Below, in pieces: positions 6,908-16,994 of a DNA stretch of 17,597 nucleotides. Within the stretch, counting starts at the first letter, position 1. Each line of letters starts with the position of its first letter. Under the pieces are notes generated by a model. It saw only the letters and a program-made list of their open reading frames with translations. It was not told the DNA's origin and searched no databases. A program made the position numbers and the translations under genes. The stretch is from assembly GCA_003990745.1 (NCBI GenBank), contig RBNI01002762.1, positions 1 to 17,597 on the forward strand. The letters run 5' to 3'. Origin of the DNA: Jimgerdemannia flammicorona (Eukaryota > Mucoromycota > Endogonomycetes > Endogonales > Endogonaceae).

Positions 6908-8180
6908 GAAGCTTGCTTCAGTCAAGCACCTTATGAACGAGCCCGACAAGGTGAGACAAAAGCTCGCCCTATTATCTTTTGGGGCCGTTTCACAATACGT
7001 TGACATTGTCAGGTGCTCTATATCGTGGTCGAATCTTTGAAGGGCTTATGCTACGCTAACCCTCGGCTGACTCTGTTGGAAAATGACAAAGGCATGTGAT
7101 TTCTATATCCTAGGAGATTGATGTTCATTGGGTTCCTGAATTTCCCAGTTGTGTACCAAACAACATCCCAAAAGCAAGAGACGCGTTAGTCGGTACATAA
7201 ACCTTGACTGCTACCCCCCCCCCCTCTCTAGATTCCTCTGCCACCTAGGCAGCATCGGTTACGAACCTGCCCATACCACCTTTGTTGGCCCCTCGATGCT
7301 CACTGCCGCTGTGATCGGCCGGATTTTCGCTTTGCCCACGGCAGTCCAGATCCTGGCTGCACTTCGTGCCGCTCGTTCCCCGCGTGGCACCTCGGTGATC
7401 ATCAAGAACTATACGGGCGATTTGTCTGCATTTTGGCCTGGCCACGGGTATGAAGGTAGAGATAGTTATCGTGGTTGAGGACGTGGCAGTCAGCAGGGAG
7501 AAGGGCGAGTTGGTGGGATGGAGGGCACTGGTGGGGACGATACTAGTGCACATAAGGTGGCATAAGGTGGCAGGGGGCTTTGGCGACTAAAGGGTAAGCT
7601 TGCTTGGTGTGATCAAGTGCTTTACCAAATCTACTCGCACCCTCCCCAACTCACACATTTAAACACATCTCATTTCCAGCGCCACCTTCGAACAGGGTCG
7701 CGACGCGGCTCAGTATATTGCGCCCAACACCACAACAATCGGCGTTGATCTGGACCACTGCCACCTCCCTGGTTCCAGCAGTTTGCCAATGGCGAGATTG
7801 AGCTCGGCACGGGCATCCACAACGAGTCTGGGTACCGCAAAATGAGCCTCCTGCCTCTCAGGACCCTTGAGGACAACAATCTCGACACCATGCTCGATAC
7901 AACCGACTCGAACCGTTTCTACCTTCCACCAAGGACCGAGTCGGCTACTTGTCAACAACCTGGGCGGGACCCCTGCCCTCGAGCTGGGAGCTGTGGTGAA
8001 GGAGGCCACCGAGTACCTGGTATCCCGTAAGGGAATCGCGTTATCTTCGGGTTCTTTGCGACTAGCCTGAATATGCCCAGGTTCTCGCTCACTTTGCCGA
8101 GGTTGCCGAACGATTGCTGGTTGGATCTTGTATCGTTGGCGGGTGCGCCGGCGTGGACAAACGAAACGATAGGTTTATTA
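6908..8180 (+). pseudogene. Dihydroxyacetone (glycerone) kinase, DAK1/DhaK domain, heavily frameshifted
   Basis: Relic of an ATP-dependent dihydroxyacetone kinase, which makes dihydroxyacetone phosphate in fungal glycerol catabolism. Segments in order: VKHLMNEPDK (to 6950); intron 6951-7012; VVESLKGLCYANPRLTLLE (7013-7091); a possible GC-AG intron 7092-7148; VVYQTTSQKQETR; then SIGYEPAHTTFVGPSMLTAA and IIKNYTGDL, corresponding to the GHEPAHAGFVG and NYTGD regions of DhaK; VEIVIVVEDVAV; intron 7594-7679; FEQGRDAAQYIAPNTTTIGV; IELGTGIHNESGY, corresponding to the GIHGEPG loop with the substrate-binding His; LLVNNLGGTPALELGAVVKE; FFATSLNMPRFSLTL; to about 8180. At least five frame changes separate these, including a G5 run near 7572 and a 10-bp tandem duplication near 7550. 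The C-terminal DhaL domain is not found. The family is secure; function is lost. Confidence 0.88.
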
Positions 8181-9559
8181 CAGATGTAATCTATGCGAGA
8201 AAAAGGTTGGCTAAGATGACGGTGGGGGGAGGATGACGTTGCCGTGGATTTGTGTAAGTATTGGAACATTTTGTCAATAATGTATAATATTAGGCGATTG
8301 GAGGGCGCTACTTTGATGTTCAGTCCTCTTTCGGATTGAAAACGTTTGACTAATCTTAGTCCCGTGCGGCAGAACACGACTTCATGTCTATTGCATTCTT
8401 ATCCATACCCGTATGCCATTCAATCACGCATGTGCATTCGCAAGATAACTCATGATGTCGACTAATACAACGGCGCCATCATCAGCCTGATGGAGGCGCC
8501 CAACGTCTCTGCCACCGACATGACTGTTATCATGTGCAGGGAGGGTGAGGTGGGTTTCGCCGACTTCGGGAGTTGAGATTTTGTAGATGTGTCGTAGGGT
8601 GAACCATGCGATTTTCGCTTCGTGCAGGAATTGGTATTATTATTTCCCTTCCATTTTCGATGGCCGTATCTGCTTCTTTCTGAAAATTTTGTCTTAATCT
8701 ATATCATTCCTTCCCTGCCACGCTTCAGATCGTCGATTTCGTCAACCATGTTCTGTGGACCAACAGATAGGGAGATAGACGAAGCACTGGAAGCTATTCG
8801 AACCGTGCGTGGGGATAAATGATCGACGGTGAGCTACGAATGAGTTGGGGTGGGATGGTCTCCATGGGTGGTGGTGGAATGCTGAGGTGATTCTCTTGCA
8901 TGTGTGATATATTGTTCTCTCATTTGCGAATCTTGGCGAGTATGCAATATGTGGCATCGTCAGCATGGTTGTCGACTGACGATCATCAAGGTTGTATCCA
9001 ACGGCGTCTGTAGCGGTGATAAAACCATAGCACACAAGTATTTTTGAGCTCGTTACCTCCGATTAGATAGCCAGAGTTTGGAATGTCGAAACGAGGGGTT
9101 TTGTACATATACAAGATATATAATTTCAATGTGTCGTAACATGCTCTGAAGTCAGAAGTAGTGATTCGGTGACAACTTCTCGCTATTCGTCGCCAGCCAC
9201 ACAGTGACGTAAACGCCCAAATAGGAATATTCGAGCGACCAATGAAATCCTTCTTGGCAGTTTGCGTTGCATTCCACATAATAATCCGCAATAAAAAGTG
9301 GTTGGAGGCTCATGAATAAAAGCCAGGAACGCCCTCGCACAGGTCGCATCTGCATTGCTGTCCACACCGTGGAGATCCGACATTTTCTCGGTTTTTCGCG
9401 CAGCCGATCGACACTCACGTTGCTTGTTCTGGATTGGGTGTCGTCACCAGCCCAGCCGCGCACTTACACCTAAAAAGTGACTTCGTCCAACTTTGCACTA
9501 ACATAATCAATGTGATTCCCCCAAGGTAGATTTTAATGAATAGATTTATAAATACATTT
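8181..9559. other. Long spacer with isolated coding-like remnants, no gene assembled
   Basis: Two plus-strand stretches look like old exons: near 8467-8575 a frame reading YNGAIISLMEAPNVSATDM then VIMCREGEVGFADFG, stopped by TGA, and at 8729-8767 a frame reading IVDFVNHVLWTNR after a CTTCAG acceptor. I do not recognise either; they could be the 3' remains of another gene or of the DAK region after rearrangement. A 103-codon minus-strand ORF at 9463-9152 has no recognisable domain. No RNA genes were seen. Confidence 0.35.
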
Positions 9560-11453
9560 TCAATCGACGATTAAAATCCACTGGCACACGATGAGAAACC
9601 GTAAACTGATTAACGATATTTGACAAACAACGCGCTTAAATACATCCACATCCGTCCGACGCTGACGCAATATCACGATCTTCTTGTCTTTATTACTTCT
9701 TAGATTCATCTTCCGAACCCCTCTAATAAAACCATAAATTATTGTCGAGTTCCAGCAATGCTTCATCAACACCCCGATCACATCCTCGTACTCAATGGCA
9801 TGAGCCTTGTCATAATCCGGAGCTTTTGGAAACAACACATTGTGAAATTTACGCACGAATTCCTTGAGCTCGTCGAAGAACTTTGAAAACGTGTTCAATA
9901 CCTTGTCGAATTCCAACAGCTTATCGAATTTCTTGCGAAATGCAAATAGCCTCAAACATGACTTTCCACATCACCGACAACCGTTTTTCGCCTTCCTGCG
10001 CCTTCTTACGCCGTCAACCTAACCTTTCGAACTCCGAACAGATCCACGGCAGCACGTAAAGGAACGATTCGATATCGTGTCCGTCGCCGTGATTTTCCTC
10101 CAGCAGAACATCGATCGCCATGAACGGACTGGTGCCAGTACGATGCACGCTCTGCCGCCCACCAGTCTGATCGATGTCCAGGCATAGTCAAGGTCGATGA
10201 TAAACCCGCGCCCATGAGGATGTTGTTGATGCTGACATCCCGATGGTGGACACTAGCATCAGCGAAGAGCTGCTGGTGTCCTTCGATTGCGTCCCGCAGC
10301 ACCTGGAGTAGCTCTCGATTGTTGGAGAATTCACTGATGGGTTTGCCATAGGGCGAAAGTATGATGCGACTGGGATACGGTCAACTAGTTCCTTTGGTTG
10401 GGCCGCGCCGGTATGCTTTGGATGCGATGTCGTCTACTTAAGATTCGGTCCCAGGTGATGTTTGCCAAGATATCATCGCACGTCCTATTGATCTCAAGGT
10501 CTTCATGGTGATAGTGCGCTGCAATACCCGATGGGCTTCTGTGCTGTGATAGCAGCTTGCTCGTCACTCTCTGCAGCATCTCACCTTCAGCCTCACGTAT
10601 AACGGGTCGCCATGAATCCTTAATTGCATAATACCTCCTGGTTCGTTCTGATTCGTCCTTTCGGTACGCCTTCCAAACAATCGTCGCACGACCGTTGATA
10701 ACCGGGCAGAAGAAAGCTACCTCGAAGTGCTCCGTCTTGCCATTGCACTCGATATCAATATCCCCAAGCCCTTCGCAAATATCCACGTCATCTGCGGAGG
10801 GTCGGGTCATACCCGAGTGCTATGTTGTTCATGGAGCGATGACACGGGCGAATATTTTTATGTCTTTTTGGATGTCGATCATTGGTGAGCTGATGCCGCC
10901 AGCGCGGCCGAACAGTCACAGCCACATTCTGATGTGGTAGGTAAGGAACCCCTGAACAAAGCGGCGGTTCGGTTATGCGCCGAACACCTCACGCGCATAA
11001 CCGGCTAGCTGAATATCAGTCCTGTGTGTGTCGAAGGCAACGTCGGACTTGAACTCTCCAACGATACGAACGTCTCTGCAGTGGAAGACGCCATTTGACA
11101 TGGGGAGACCACGATCGACCGCGAACAATATCAAGTTTTCAGTTGGTGCCATTGCCATGAAGTGGTTGATCCGCGTGTATGAAAAACTCGAGCGGCGATA
11201 TAATCGAGATGACATTCAGAATTTCGATGATCGGACCGTAAAAATCTTCTTTTCTTGTACCATTCAGTGGATACTTTGCGAGCATACGTTTGATCTTGGT
11301 CAAGACAGAGGGATCGACAGGGGGGGTATCCGAAGATTGCGTCGATGAATCCCGGAACAACATACAGGTCGCTATCAAATTCACACTCCAGGAGTGGATC
11401 GATCGACGAGGTGAGGGAACTGTCGGTCGTCTGTCGGAAAGGGTTTGAATTGA
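9560..11453 (-). pseudogene. FunK1-type fungal protein kinase, decayed
   Basis: Relic of the fungal-specific FunK1 kinase family, expanded in mushroom-forming fungi. Reading down the minus strand: LTKIKRMLAKYPLNG and KEDFYGPIIEILNVIS (N-terminal region); LILFAVDRGLPMSN, VFHCRDVRIVGEFKSD and DIQLAGYAREVFGA; then TAA (10975-10973), where Gln is expected before PNRRFVQGF; IALGYDPTLRR; VDICEGLGDIDIE and RATIVWKAYRKDE with YYAIKDSWR (ATP-binding lysine region); GKPISEFSNNRELLQVLRDA; HHRDVSINNIL (10248-10216, catalytic loop); IIDLDYAW (DFG-equivalent DLD); TGTSPFMAIDVLLEENHG and IESFLYVLPWICSEF; then a Lys/Asp/Phe-rich tail (FRKKFDKLLEFDKVLNTF) to a stop at 9560. At least six frameshifts separate these blocks, one at a C7 run (G run 11320-11326 on the plus strand). 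A first exon may lie above the poly-T/CAG acceptor at 11456. All key motifs are legible, so decay is fairly recent. Confidence 0.88.
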
Positions 11454-11568
11454 CTGCAAAAAAAAAAAAAAAAACACGCTACAAAAAACGTAACATCAAA
11501 AGGTACCATATCGGGATCCTAACCACCGTGATACACAGTGATCGCGAAGAGGGAAAGGGACACCGACG

Positions 11569-11898
11569 TCAAGTAAAGAGGAGAATCTGATTGATGATAG
11601 TTGGTATGTAGCCCTCTATAACGAATTGGTGCTCACGCAGATCTAGGTTGCTGGTGTTCAAGAACTGCGACGAGAAGGAGGTGAGAAGAGAAATGAATAA
11701 GTGGCTACGTTTAATTTGCAATTTCTTGTTTGTCTTTTCGGACCCATTTCACGGCGACCGTTGGGGAAAAAAAAAAAAAAGAAAAAAAGAAAAAAAAAAA
11801 TCAAATCGATGGCGACAATCATACCTAATCCCAAGCATTACAGAAACTTACTGTCTGCTCCACATTTTCGCCAAACAGATACCATGCGCTGCGCGGGC
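11569..11898 (-). CDS. 3'-terminal exons of an unidentified minus-strand gene
   Basis: Terminal exon 11664-11569 (32 codons) reads FLNTSNLDLREHQ then FVIEGYIPTIINQILLFT and stops. The intron (11851-11665, 187 nt) has a GTAAGT donor, a poly-T stretch and a GTCGCAG acceptor. The preceding exon, 11898-11852, reads PRSAWYLFGENVEQT and joins in phase 0. Good splice signals and peptide-like sequence support real exons, but I recognise no family. Upstream exons may be among the coding-like segments between 12.2 and 13.5 kb on the same strand. It ends about 115 bp before the FunK1 relic and is read in the same direction. Confidence 0.4.
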
Positions 11899-12177
11899 CT
11901 AGGGCCTATCATTCAATTTCTGTACAATGGAAAGATGGGGAATCAACAGAAAACAATCAGTCAGTGCTCTGCAATCGAACTACAAATGGAGCTTTGTGTT
12001 TATATTACAATTATTAAAAATAAACGAGGCCTACACATATCATTCGAATCTGACTATAGCAGGTCGTACATAGCTCTATCATACTTCTGATCGCAGATTT
12101 ATGAAAAGGAGATAACAAGGGAGATGATAAGAATACATTAGCACAAACAGTATAGGATCAGTCTGCAGTTGGGATAG

Positions 12178-12356
12178 GCACGAACCACGTCTACATCGTT
12201 GAGGTCGAGGGCTTGCGCGAGTGGTTCCCGTGGTTCAGATTGTGGATTGCCGGTTTAAGTATGGGTTAGCAATAGATGGACACTTAATCTTTTTCTCCAC
12301 AAGCTAAACCGAGCATGAGTTGGACGGATGAATTGAAAGGGGCAGAAGGTCAGTAA
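12178..12356 (+). CDS. Possible plus-strand terminal exons, unknown product
   Basis: Exon 12178-12258 reads TNHVYIVEVEGLREWF then PWFRLWIAGL after a GGATAG acceptor. A 45-nt intron (GTATGG donor, CTTAAT branch-like site, pyrimidine tract, ACAAG acceptor) leads to exon 12304-12356 reading TKPSMSWTDELKGAEGQ and a TAA stop. The antisense frame over 12160-12235 (ALDLNDVDVVRAYPNCRLIL) looks equally protein-like, so the strand is undecided. No family recognised. Confidence 0.25.
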
Positions 12357-12510
12357 AGGAATGGAATTTATCTTTATATAATTTAGTACAACGCGCCGAA
12401 ACGCGGCTCATCAACACAACCAATGGACAACATAACCCCCATCCGCCTCCAAAACCCCAATAGAAGTGGTAGTAATAATAATAATTAATAAATAATAAAT
12501 TCAATCTTAC

Positions 12511-13549
12511 CTTCTTCCCGCAATCCAACAACACGTCAAATGTCTGTACTGGGGCGAGCGCAGGGTGTGGGTTCAGGAGCCGGGCATGTAATTGAGGGCG
12601 GAGGGTGGGAATTACAGCCAGGTGGGATGGGGGTAGGCCTGGTTGTGGCGGATAAGACGATTATTGCGATTATTGTGGCGTGGTTGTGGGGTGGATCGCT
12701 AGCCTGATTGGGGCCAGTTCGCAGAGCTAATATATGTGATGGACAATTTAAGGGTCAGCATAAGATTTGTAAAATACCCATTTGCGATTGGAAATAGCCC
12801 TATTTTCACAATCAACATAAAACTTTCACTGCTTACCCCACCCCCACAACCTCACCCGAACCCCAACCTCCCTCCCAAAATCCACGCACCATCCTGGTCC
12901 TTGTCCAATGCATCCCCGAAGCTAGTGCCCCTCCTCCTAATCTCATTCTGCTGTTACCGCTGTTGCTGCTGAGCTTGGTGGATGCGGGTCTCCTCTGTGG
13001 AACTTCTAGTTCAGCGACGTGGCGTGGTTGGTGGCATCGGAGATGGGCCAGAACATTTCGATGACCTTGACCAGATCCTTCTCGATCATGTTCTGCGACA
13101 GAAGGTTGCAATGTACTGTGTACTGTCACATCTGCTGTTAGGAAATCATTGCATGTGTTGCAGCAGCGAGGGGAGGGGAGTGAGAAATGAAAAGGAGGTG
13201 TGAGTATGACGAGTTAACAAGTGGTCATAATACGCTCCCTCTTCTTTATTTATTTATTTATTTTTAAAAAACTGTCCACCATCAAAAAAATATTCCCAAT
13301 AAGCAGGGCGCCAACAAGTTCCCACCATGTTCCATACCTTAAAGAGTTCATCATAATGCTTCTTGTGCGCGGGCAAACATGTGCGGTCAACCTGGTCGTT
13401 GACAAGGAATCCATAGTCGCCTCTTCATCTTGGGCCTTTTCTGTGGGTGAACGTCATCATCGTAACCGGTGCAATCGAAGGCATCCACAGTACTTGCACT
13501 TGGCATTTCCATCCTTGGCGAGCTGGCAGAAAATTTAAGGTTGTAATGT
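12511..13549 (-). pseudogene. Scattered coding-like segments, probably a broken minus-strand gene
   Basis: Three minus-strand segments have coding character. First, 13422-13338 reads GDYGFLVNDQVDRTCLPAHK then KHYDELFK up to a GTATGG donor; an in-frame TGA just upstream and a second open frame (TVDAFDCTGYDDDVHPQ) suggest a frameshift. Second, about 13128-13009 reads NLLSQNMIEKDLVKVIEMF then WPISDATNHATSLN, ended by TAG (13008-13006). Third, the 33-nt segment 12543-12511 reads TFDVLLDCGKK between a TACAG acceptor and a GTAAGA donor. They could belong to the gene ending at 11569. I do not recognise the family. The rest of the stretch is A/T microsatellite (12465-12505), Pro-rich low-complexity sequence and a T-tract near 13565. 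Confidence 0.35.
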
Positions 13550-13640
13550 CGCTAGAGGGCATCGTTTTTTTTTTTTTCCTGGTTTGGCGGGTGTTAAAAT
13601 ATAGGGGTTCACCATTGTAGTACATACTGGCTATTGGCCA

Positions 13641-13855
13641 ATGACAATTAAAAAGGGGATCACCTCTTTCTCCACCCCAGCTTTCCAGTCGGCACCTTCC
13701 AGCGCTTCCGCCTTCGCACAACTCTACCCCTCAGCTACAACCAGCCAGCCAGCTACCACCCAGCCGGCTACAACCAGCCAGCGGTCCCGACATAAATATC
13801 GCACCTGGCAACATTGGCTCCACCATCTCGTATATCAACCAGCTGGGGCCAATTA
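13641..13855 (+). pseudogene. Displaced N-terminal exon of the ADIP-like gene, apparently frameshifted
   Basis: The first frame (from ATG 13641) reads KGITSFSTPAFQSAPSSASA, like the Ser/Pro-rich N-termini of fungal ADIP proteins. After a slippery CAGC-rich repeat (13730-13790) another frame reads APGNIGSTISYINQLG (about 13801-13848), matching the start of ADIP domains (asparagine-Ile, then YINxxL), up to a possible donor AC|GTAAAG at 13856. The two halves are in different frames, and I found no clean acceptor joining this exon to the main gene. It may be a broken true first exon, or exon 1 with a boundary I have misread. Confidence 0.4.
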
Positions 13856-13875
13856 CGTAAAGACGCACTCGATGG

Positions 13876-14276
13876 CATTCCTGTCTCAAGCAAACACTTC
13901 TGCACACCCCGAACCTCCAGCTAGCCTCTCATGACTACCCAAGGGCAGCCGCGTTTCGTGAATAAGCGTTGTAGGAGGTAGGAAGGGGCCGTTACACAGT
14001 AATAGCACTCACGTGCGACAATACCTAACTCCCTCGCCACACCGTCCTAGGTGCCACCCTACTACAATCCAACAATAATATGAACCTAGATGGGTAGGCA
14101 AAATAACGTTTGTTTACCTATTTGCATCAGACGATTTGCTACTATGAATGTTCTCACACGATGGATTATTCTACATTCCTCTCTCAAGCAAACACTTCTG
14201 CGCATTTGGCAACAATTCCTTCGCCGACAAGCGTACCAACCATTTGCTGGCCTCTCAAAATTATCCAGAGCAGCTG
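13876..14276 (+). repeat. Diverged direct duplication within the ADIP-like locus
   Basis: Segment 13876-13903 and segment 14174-14201 (CATTCCTSTCTCAAGCAAAC, then ACTTCTGC) match at 27 of 28 positions, 298 bp apart. A second matching part, GCCTCTCAwrAyTAyCCA followed by AGCAGC or GGCAGC, lies at about 13924-13949 and about 14250-14275. The upstream copy lacks about 27 bp between the two parts and carries an in-frame TAG; the downstream copy codes in the main gene. Confidence 0.7.
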
Positions 14277-16117
14277 AACAGTAACGAAGACGATGTCGAG
14301 AAACAAAACGAGCCCGATGATGAACTCTGCAACTTGCAAAATAAAATCGACACCCTCACGGCAAATATGGTGCAAAAGAAAAAATATTGCATTTTGTCAG
14401 TTATCGTCAATTTGAGTTATCGGTTTTCTAATATTCCTTTCGCCTCTCGTATGATAAAGACGTCGATGAAATCACAGCTCGAGAATTGCGAGCGCGATAA
14501 GGACATGCTCAAAGCGAAACTTACGTAAGCGCGTAGCCGGTTAAACGTAGTCTGCCTTTCGTCACGTATTGTTACACACTTCTGACAAACAGTATGGGTT
14601 CTTCATCGCAGTACGAGCGAGGAAGACCTCAAAATTGAGACATCGCGGCACGAAAAAGTCCGCGAAGAGCTGCAAAAGATGAAACAGAATCTGCATTGTA
14701 TTGAGACGCAGCATGCTGTATGTAGTTCGTGTCTCATCCGATTCCGATATCCATGACTCTATTTTTATATGACTAATTCGGCATATATCTTATATGTCCG
14801 AAATAGCAGGTACATTCTCCTTACCATTCACGCATCTCAGATGATATCCGAAAACGATCATGCAATGCAGTATGCTGATTATCCACATACATACACATAC
14901 TTATCTGACCAGGAAAAAAAGATGTGTCTTGAAATCTCCCAGGCCCACGAGGAGTGCGAACACGAACTCCGTGCAGAAATTCAGTGTCTCAAGCAAGATG
15001 TAAGGGAGAAGGATGAGGAAATTAACAGGCAGAAGGTGGAGATCGAAGATTTGATCGCACAGTTGGGTGAGTACGGAGGAGTCGGGTGTCTATTTTGAGT
15101 AAGATACCGCTGCCAGAGTTCGATACGTCTTTTTTGCATATAGTAAAAAGAATGATTTTAATCCAAACTAATATACCCCTTTTCATTGTAATTTAACTCT
15201 GTGCTTGTAACTTGATAGAGGAAAGGAAGTTCGTCTCCGAGGAACAAGACAAGGTCATTGACCATTTCCTCTCGGGCAATTTCTTCCAGGGCGCGAGCGG
15301 GGAAGTGAAGCTGAATATGTATGAGTGAGTACGCGGGGCGTTTGGTTAATAGGTCCGATCTTGATCTCTATATGATGCTCATTTTGCATATTTTCTTCCG
15401 TACCGCATCAGCATGGAGCTTACGATTCACGAAGTGGATGAACAGACAGAGTCATTGCGTCGCATGCGCGAGCAACTCGATGAAGATCGTCGGCGGTTCA
15501 CAGAGAACACGATCAAGTTGGGCTGGGACCGTGTGGCCCTACGGGCGGAACGAGATGCGTTTGAGGAGGAGAAGCGCTCGTTGCAGACAAGGGCCATGTT
15601 ACTCGATTTGGAAGAGATGCCTTCCCCAAATTCCAGAAGTAGCATGCTGGACTCAGGGTTCTTTTCGTCCCTGGAACACTCGAACAACCCGAGTTCACAA
15701 AAGAACCGCGGGAGCGTCACCTCCACAAGCATGAAGGAGAATTTTTCCAATAGCCCTTCATCCACGGTGGGACAACGCTCTGCCAGGGCGAAGATGCAGC
15801 AGCTCCAAATGGCTAACGCCAAGTTTTGGGCGAAGGATGCTGTCTTCCCTTCTCCCGCAGCAACGTCATCGCGTAGCCTCGCCGCTATTGTATCAAAGGC
15901 GGCAGCGTCTGCGGTGAGCTCGCCACGGAGACCACCCGCTCGAGTGGCTAAACTAGTGAGCCTGGCCGCACATTCGCATAACACAAACCCTGTGATGTTG
16001 CATACTTCATCTAACTCTTCGGAGGAGCAGGATGCATCTTCTGAATCGGCAAACTTCGTGAAGCGATCTACCTCGGCAAAGTTGGCAACGTCAATAGAGA
16101 AGAAGGTTGCTGCGTAG
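14148..16117 (+). CDS. ADIP/Msd1-like (afadin and alpha-actinin-binding family) coiled-coil protein
   Basis: ADIP-family proteins (animal SSX2IP, fission-yeast Msd1) act at centrosomes or spindle poles in microtubule anchoring. Exons 14148-14524, 14612-14717, 14913-15066, 15219-15324 and 15412-16117 join in phase through GT-AG introns of 86-195 nt, giving 482 residues. An optional in-frame intron (14370-14477, CTAAT branch site) would shorten it to 446. Visible blocks: VEKQNEPDDELCNLQNKID; ENCERDKDMLKAKLT with TSEEDLKIETSRHEKVREEL; EKKMCLEISQAHEECEHEL and KDEEINRQKVEIEDLIAQL; ERKFVSEEQDKVIDHFLSG; then the family's C-terminal helix REQLDEDRRRFTENTIKLGW and RDAFEEEKRSLQ, followed by a Ser-rich tail. 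Long heptad-like stretches support coiled coils. No stop interrupts it. The N-terminal YIN motif lies upstream in a broken exon, so the gene may be N-terminally truncated or start differently. The family call rests on the C-terminal helix and overall pattern. Confidence 0.72.
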
Positions 16118-16550
16118 GCGCAGGCGGCAAAGAACAGGTCGTCGAGGCTAACAGCGGCCAGAGCTTTAAAGCTGCAATGGCGAGAAACAGGGAAGCGTAA
16201 GAATTATCCGCAAGATGCAAATAATTATATAATCATATAAAAAAATCGGCACATAACCACACTGTATAAACGTAGACCAGATCTTGTTTTTCGCCTAAAA
16301 TATACATAGCTATTGAGTATTTGTGTAAATGGGTCGTAAGGTGTTGGAATGTTCATTGATGGATCATTCTTGGCATACAGCCCGTGGGTGCGACCAAAGC
16401 CCCATTTTTTTCACTCGGCGTCCCAAACACCGTCCACCATTTCGTAGAGCCTTGGTTCTAGACCAGCAAACCGAAATTATTCCTACGTTGGGAAAATTGT
16501 AGTACGCAAACGAAAGACTTGTGGGACTTCATTAAACAACAAAACTACAT
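16118..16550. other. 3' flank of the ADIP-like gene, no gene recognised
   Basis: Stop codons in all frames. AT-rich patches around 16220-16320 contain ATAAAA-like motifs that could serve for 3' end formation. No RNA gene seen. Confidence 0.45.
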
Positions 16551-16583
16551 TTGTTTATGCCGACAACATTTATTCTTCGTACA

Positions 16584-16757
16584 ATGTCGAGCAGCGCTAT
16601 GACCGAAAGTGCATGGTCGGCATCTAACTTGGACGTTAACGCAGGGGATTTAGAAAGCTACGTTGACCTACCCGACACTGTTGAAAATGAAATCGTCAAA
16701 AACGACGGCGAGAAGATGGGCAGGCATACGCATGGTACGCCCACGGAAAACGGGTGA
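16584..16757 (+). CDS. Small acidic Ser-rich ORF, possibly frameshifted
   Basis: The ATG has an A at -3 and opens MSSSAMTESAWSASNLDV, then DLPDTVENEIVKNDGEK, ending at TGA 16757. An overlapping frame continues the compositional style: DGQAYAWYAHGKRVTHDG, then SVELTRSADTSTSEMVFS and NTNYGHQNTDSPPSNK, to TAA at 16887, followed by AATAAATAAATAAA, which could serve as a polyadenylation signal. This suggests one gene of about 100 residues with one frameshift or a boundary I misread near 16720. No family recognised. Confidence 0.35.
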   Translation: MSSSAMTESAWSASNLDVNAGDLESYVDLPDTVENEIVKNDGEKMGRHTHGTPTENG

Positions 16758-16994
16758 CTCATGACGGTTCGGTGGAATTGACCAGGTCGGCGGATACATC
16801 CACCTCCGAGATGGTTTTTTCTACCGACAACGATACTAACACGAATTATGGCCATCAGAATACCGATTCACCTCCCTCCAATAAATAAATAAATAAAAGT
16901 GCCCACCTTCTCTTGTTTTCCTATTGTTCGCATTGCCTTTCTCTCCCTAAGACTTCTCAGCTTTTTTCTATGTTGTAGAAAAGGTGAGCGCTCA

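Noticed and set aside
7245..7553. 102-codon minus-strand ORF
   Set aside because: Antisense to the DAK core, where the plus strand shows clear family motifs.
10695..11348. Plus-strand ORFs over 10.7-11.3 kb
   Set aside because: Antisense to legible FunK1 motifs.
15427..15984. 185-codon minus-strand ORF
   Set aside because: Exact antisense of the last ADIP exon; no splice context and Ser/Arg-rich shadow composition.
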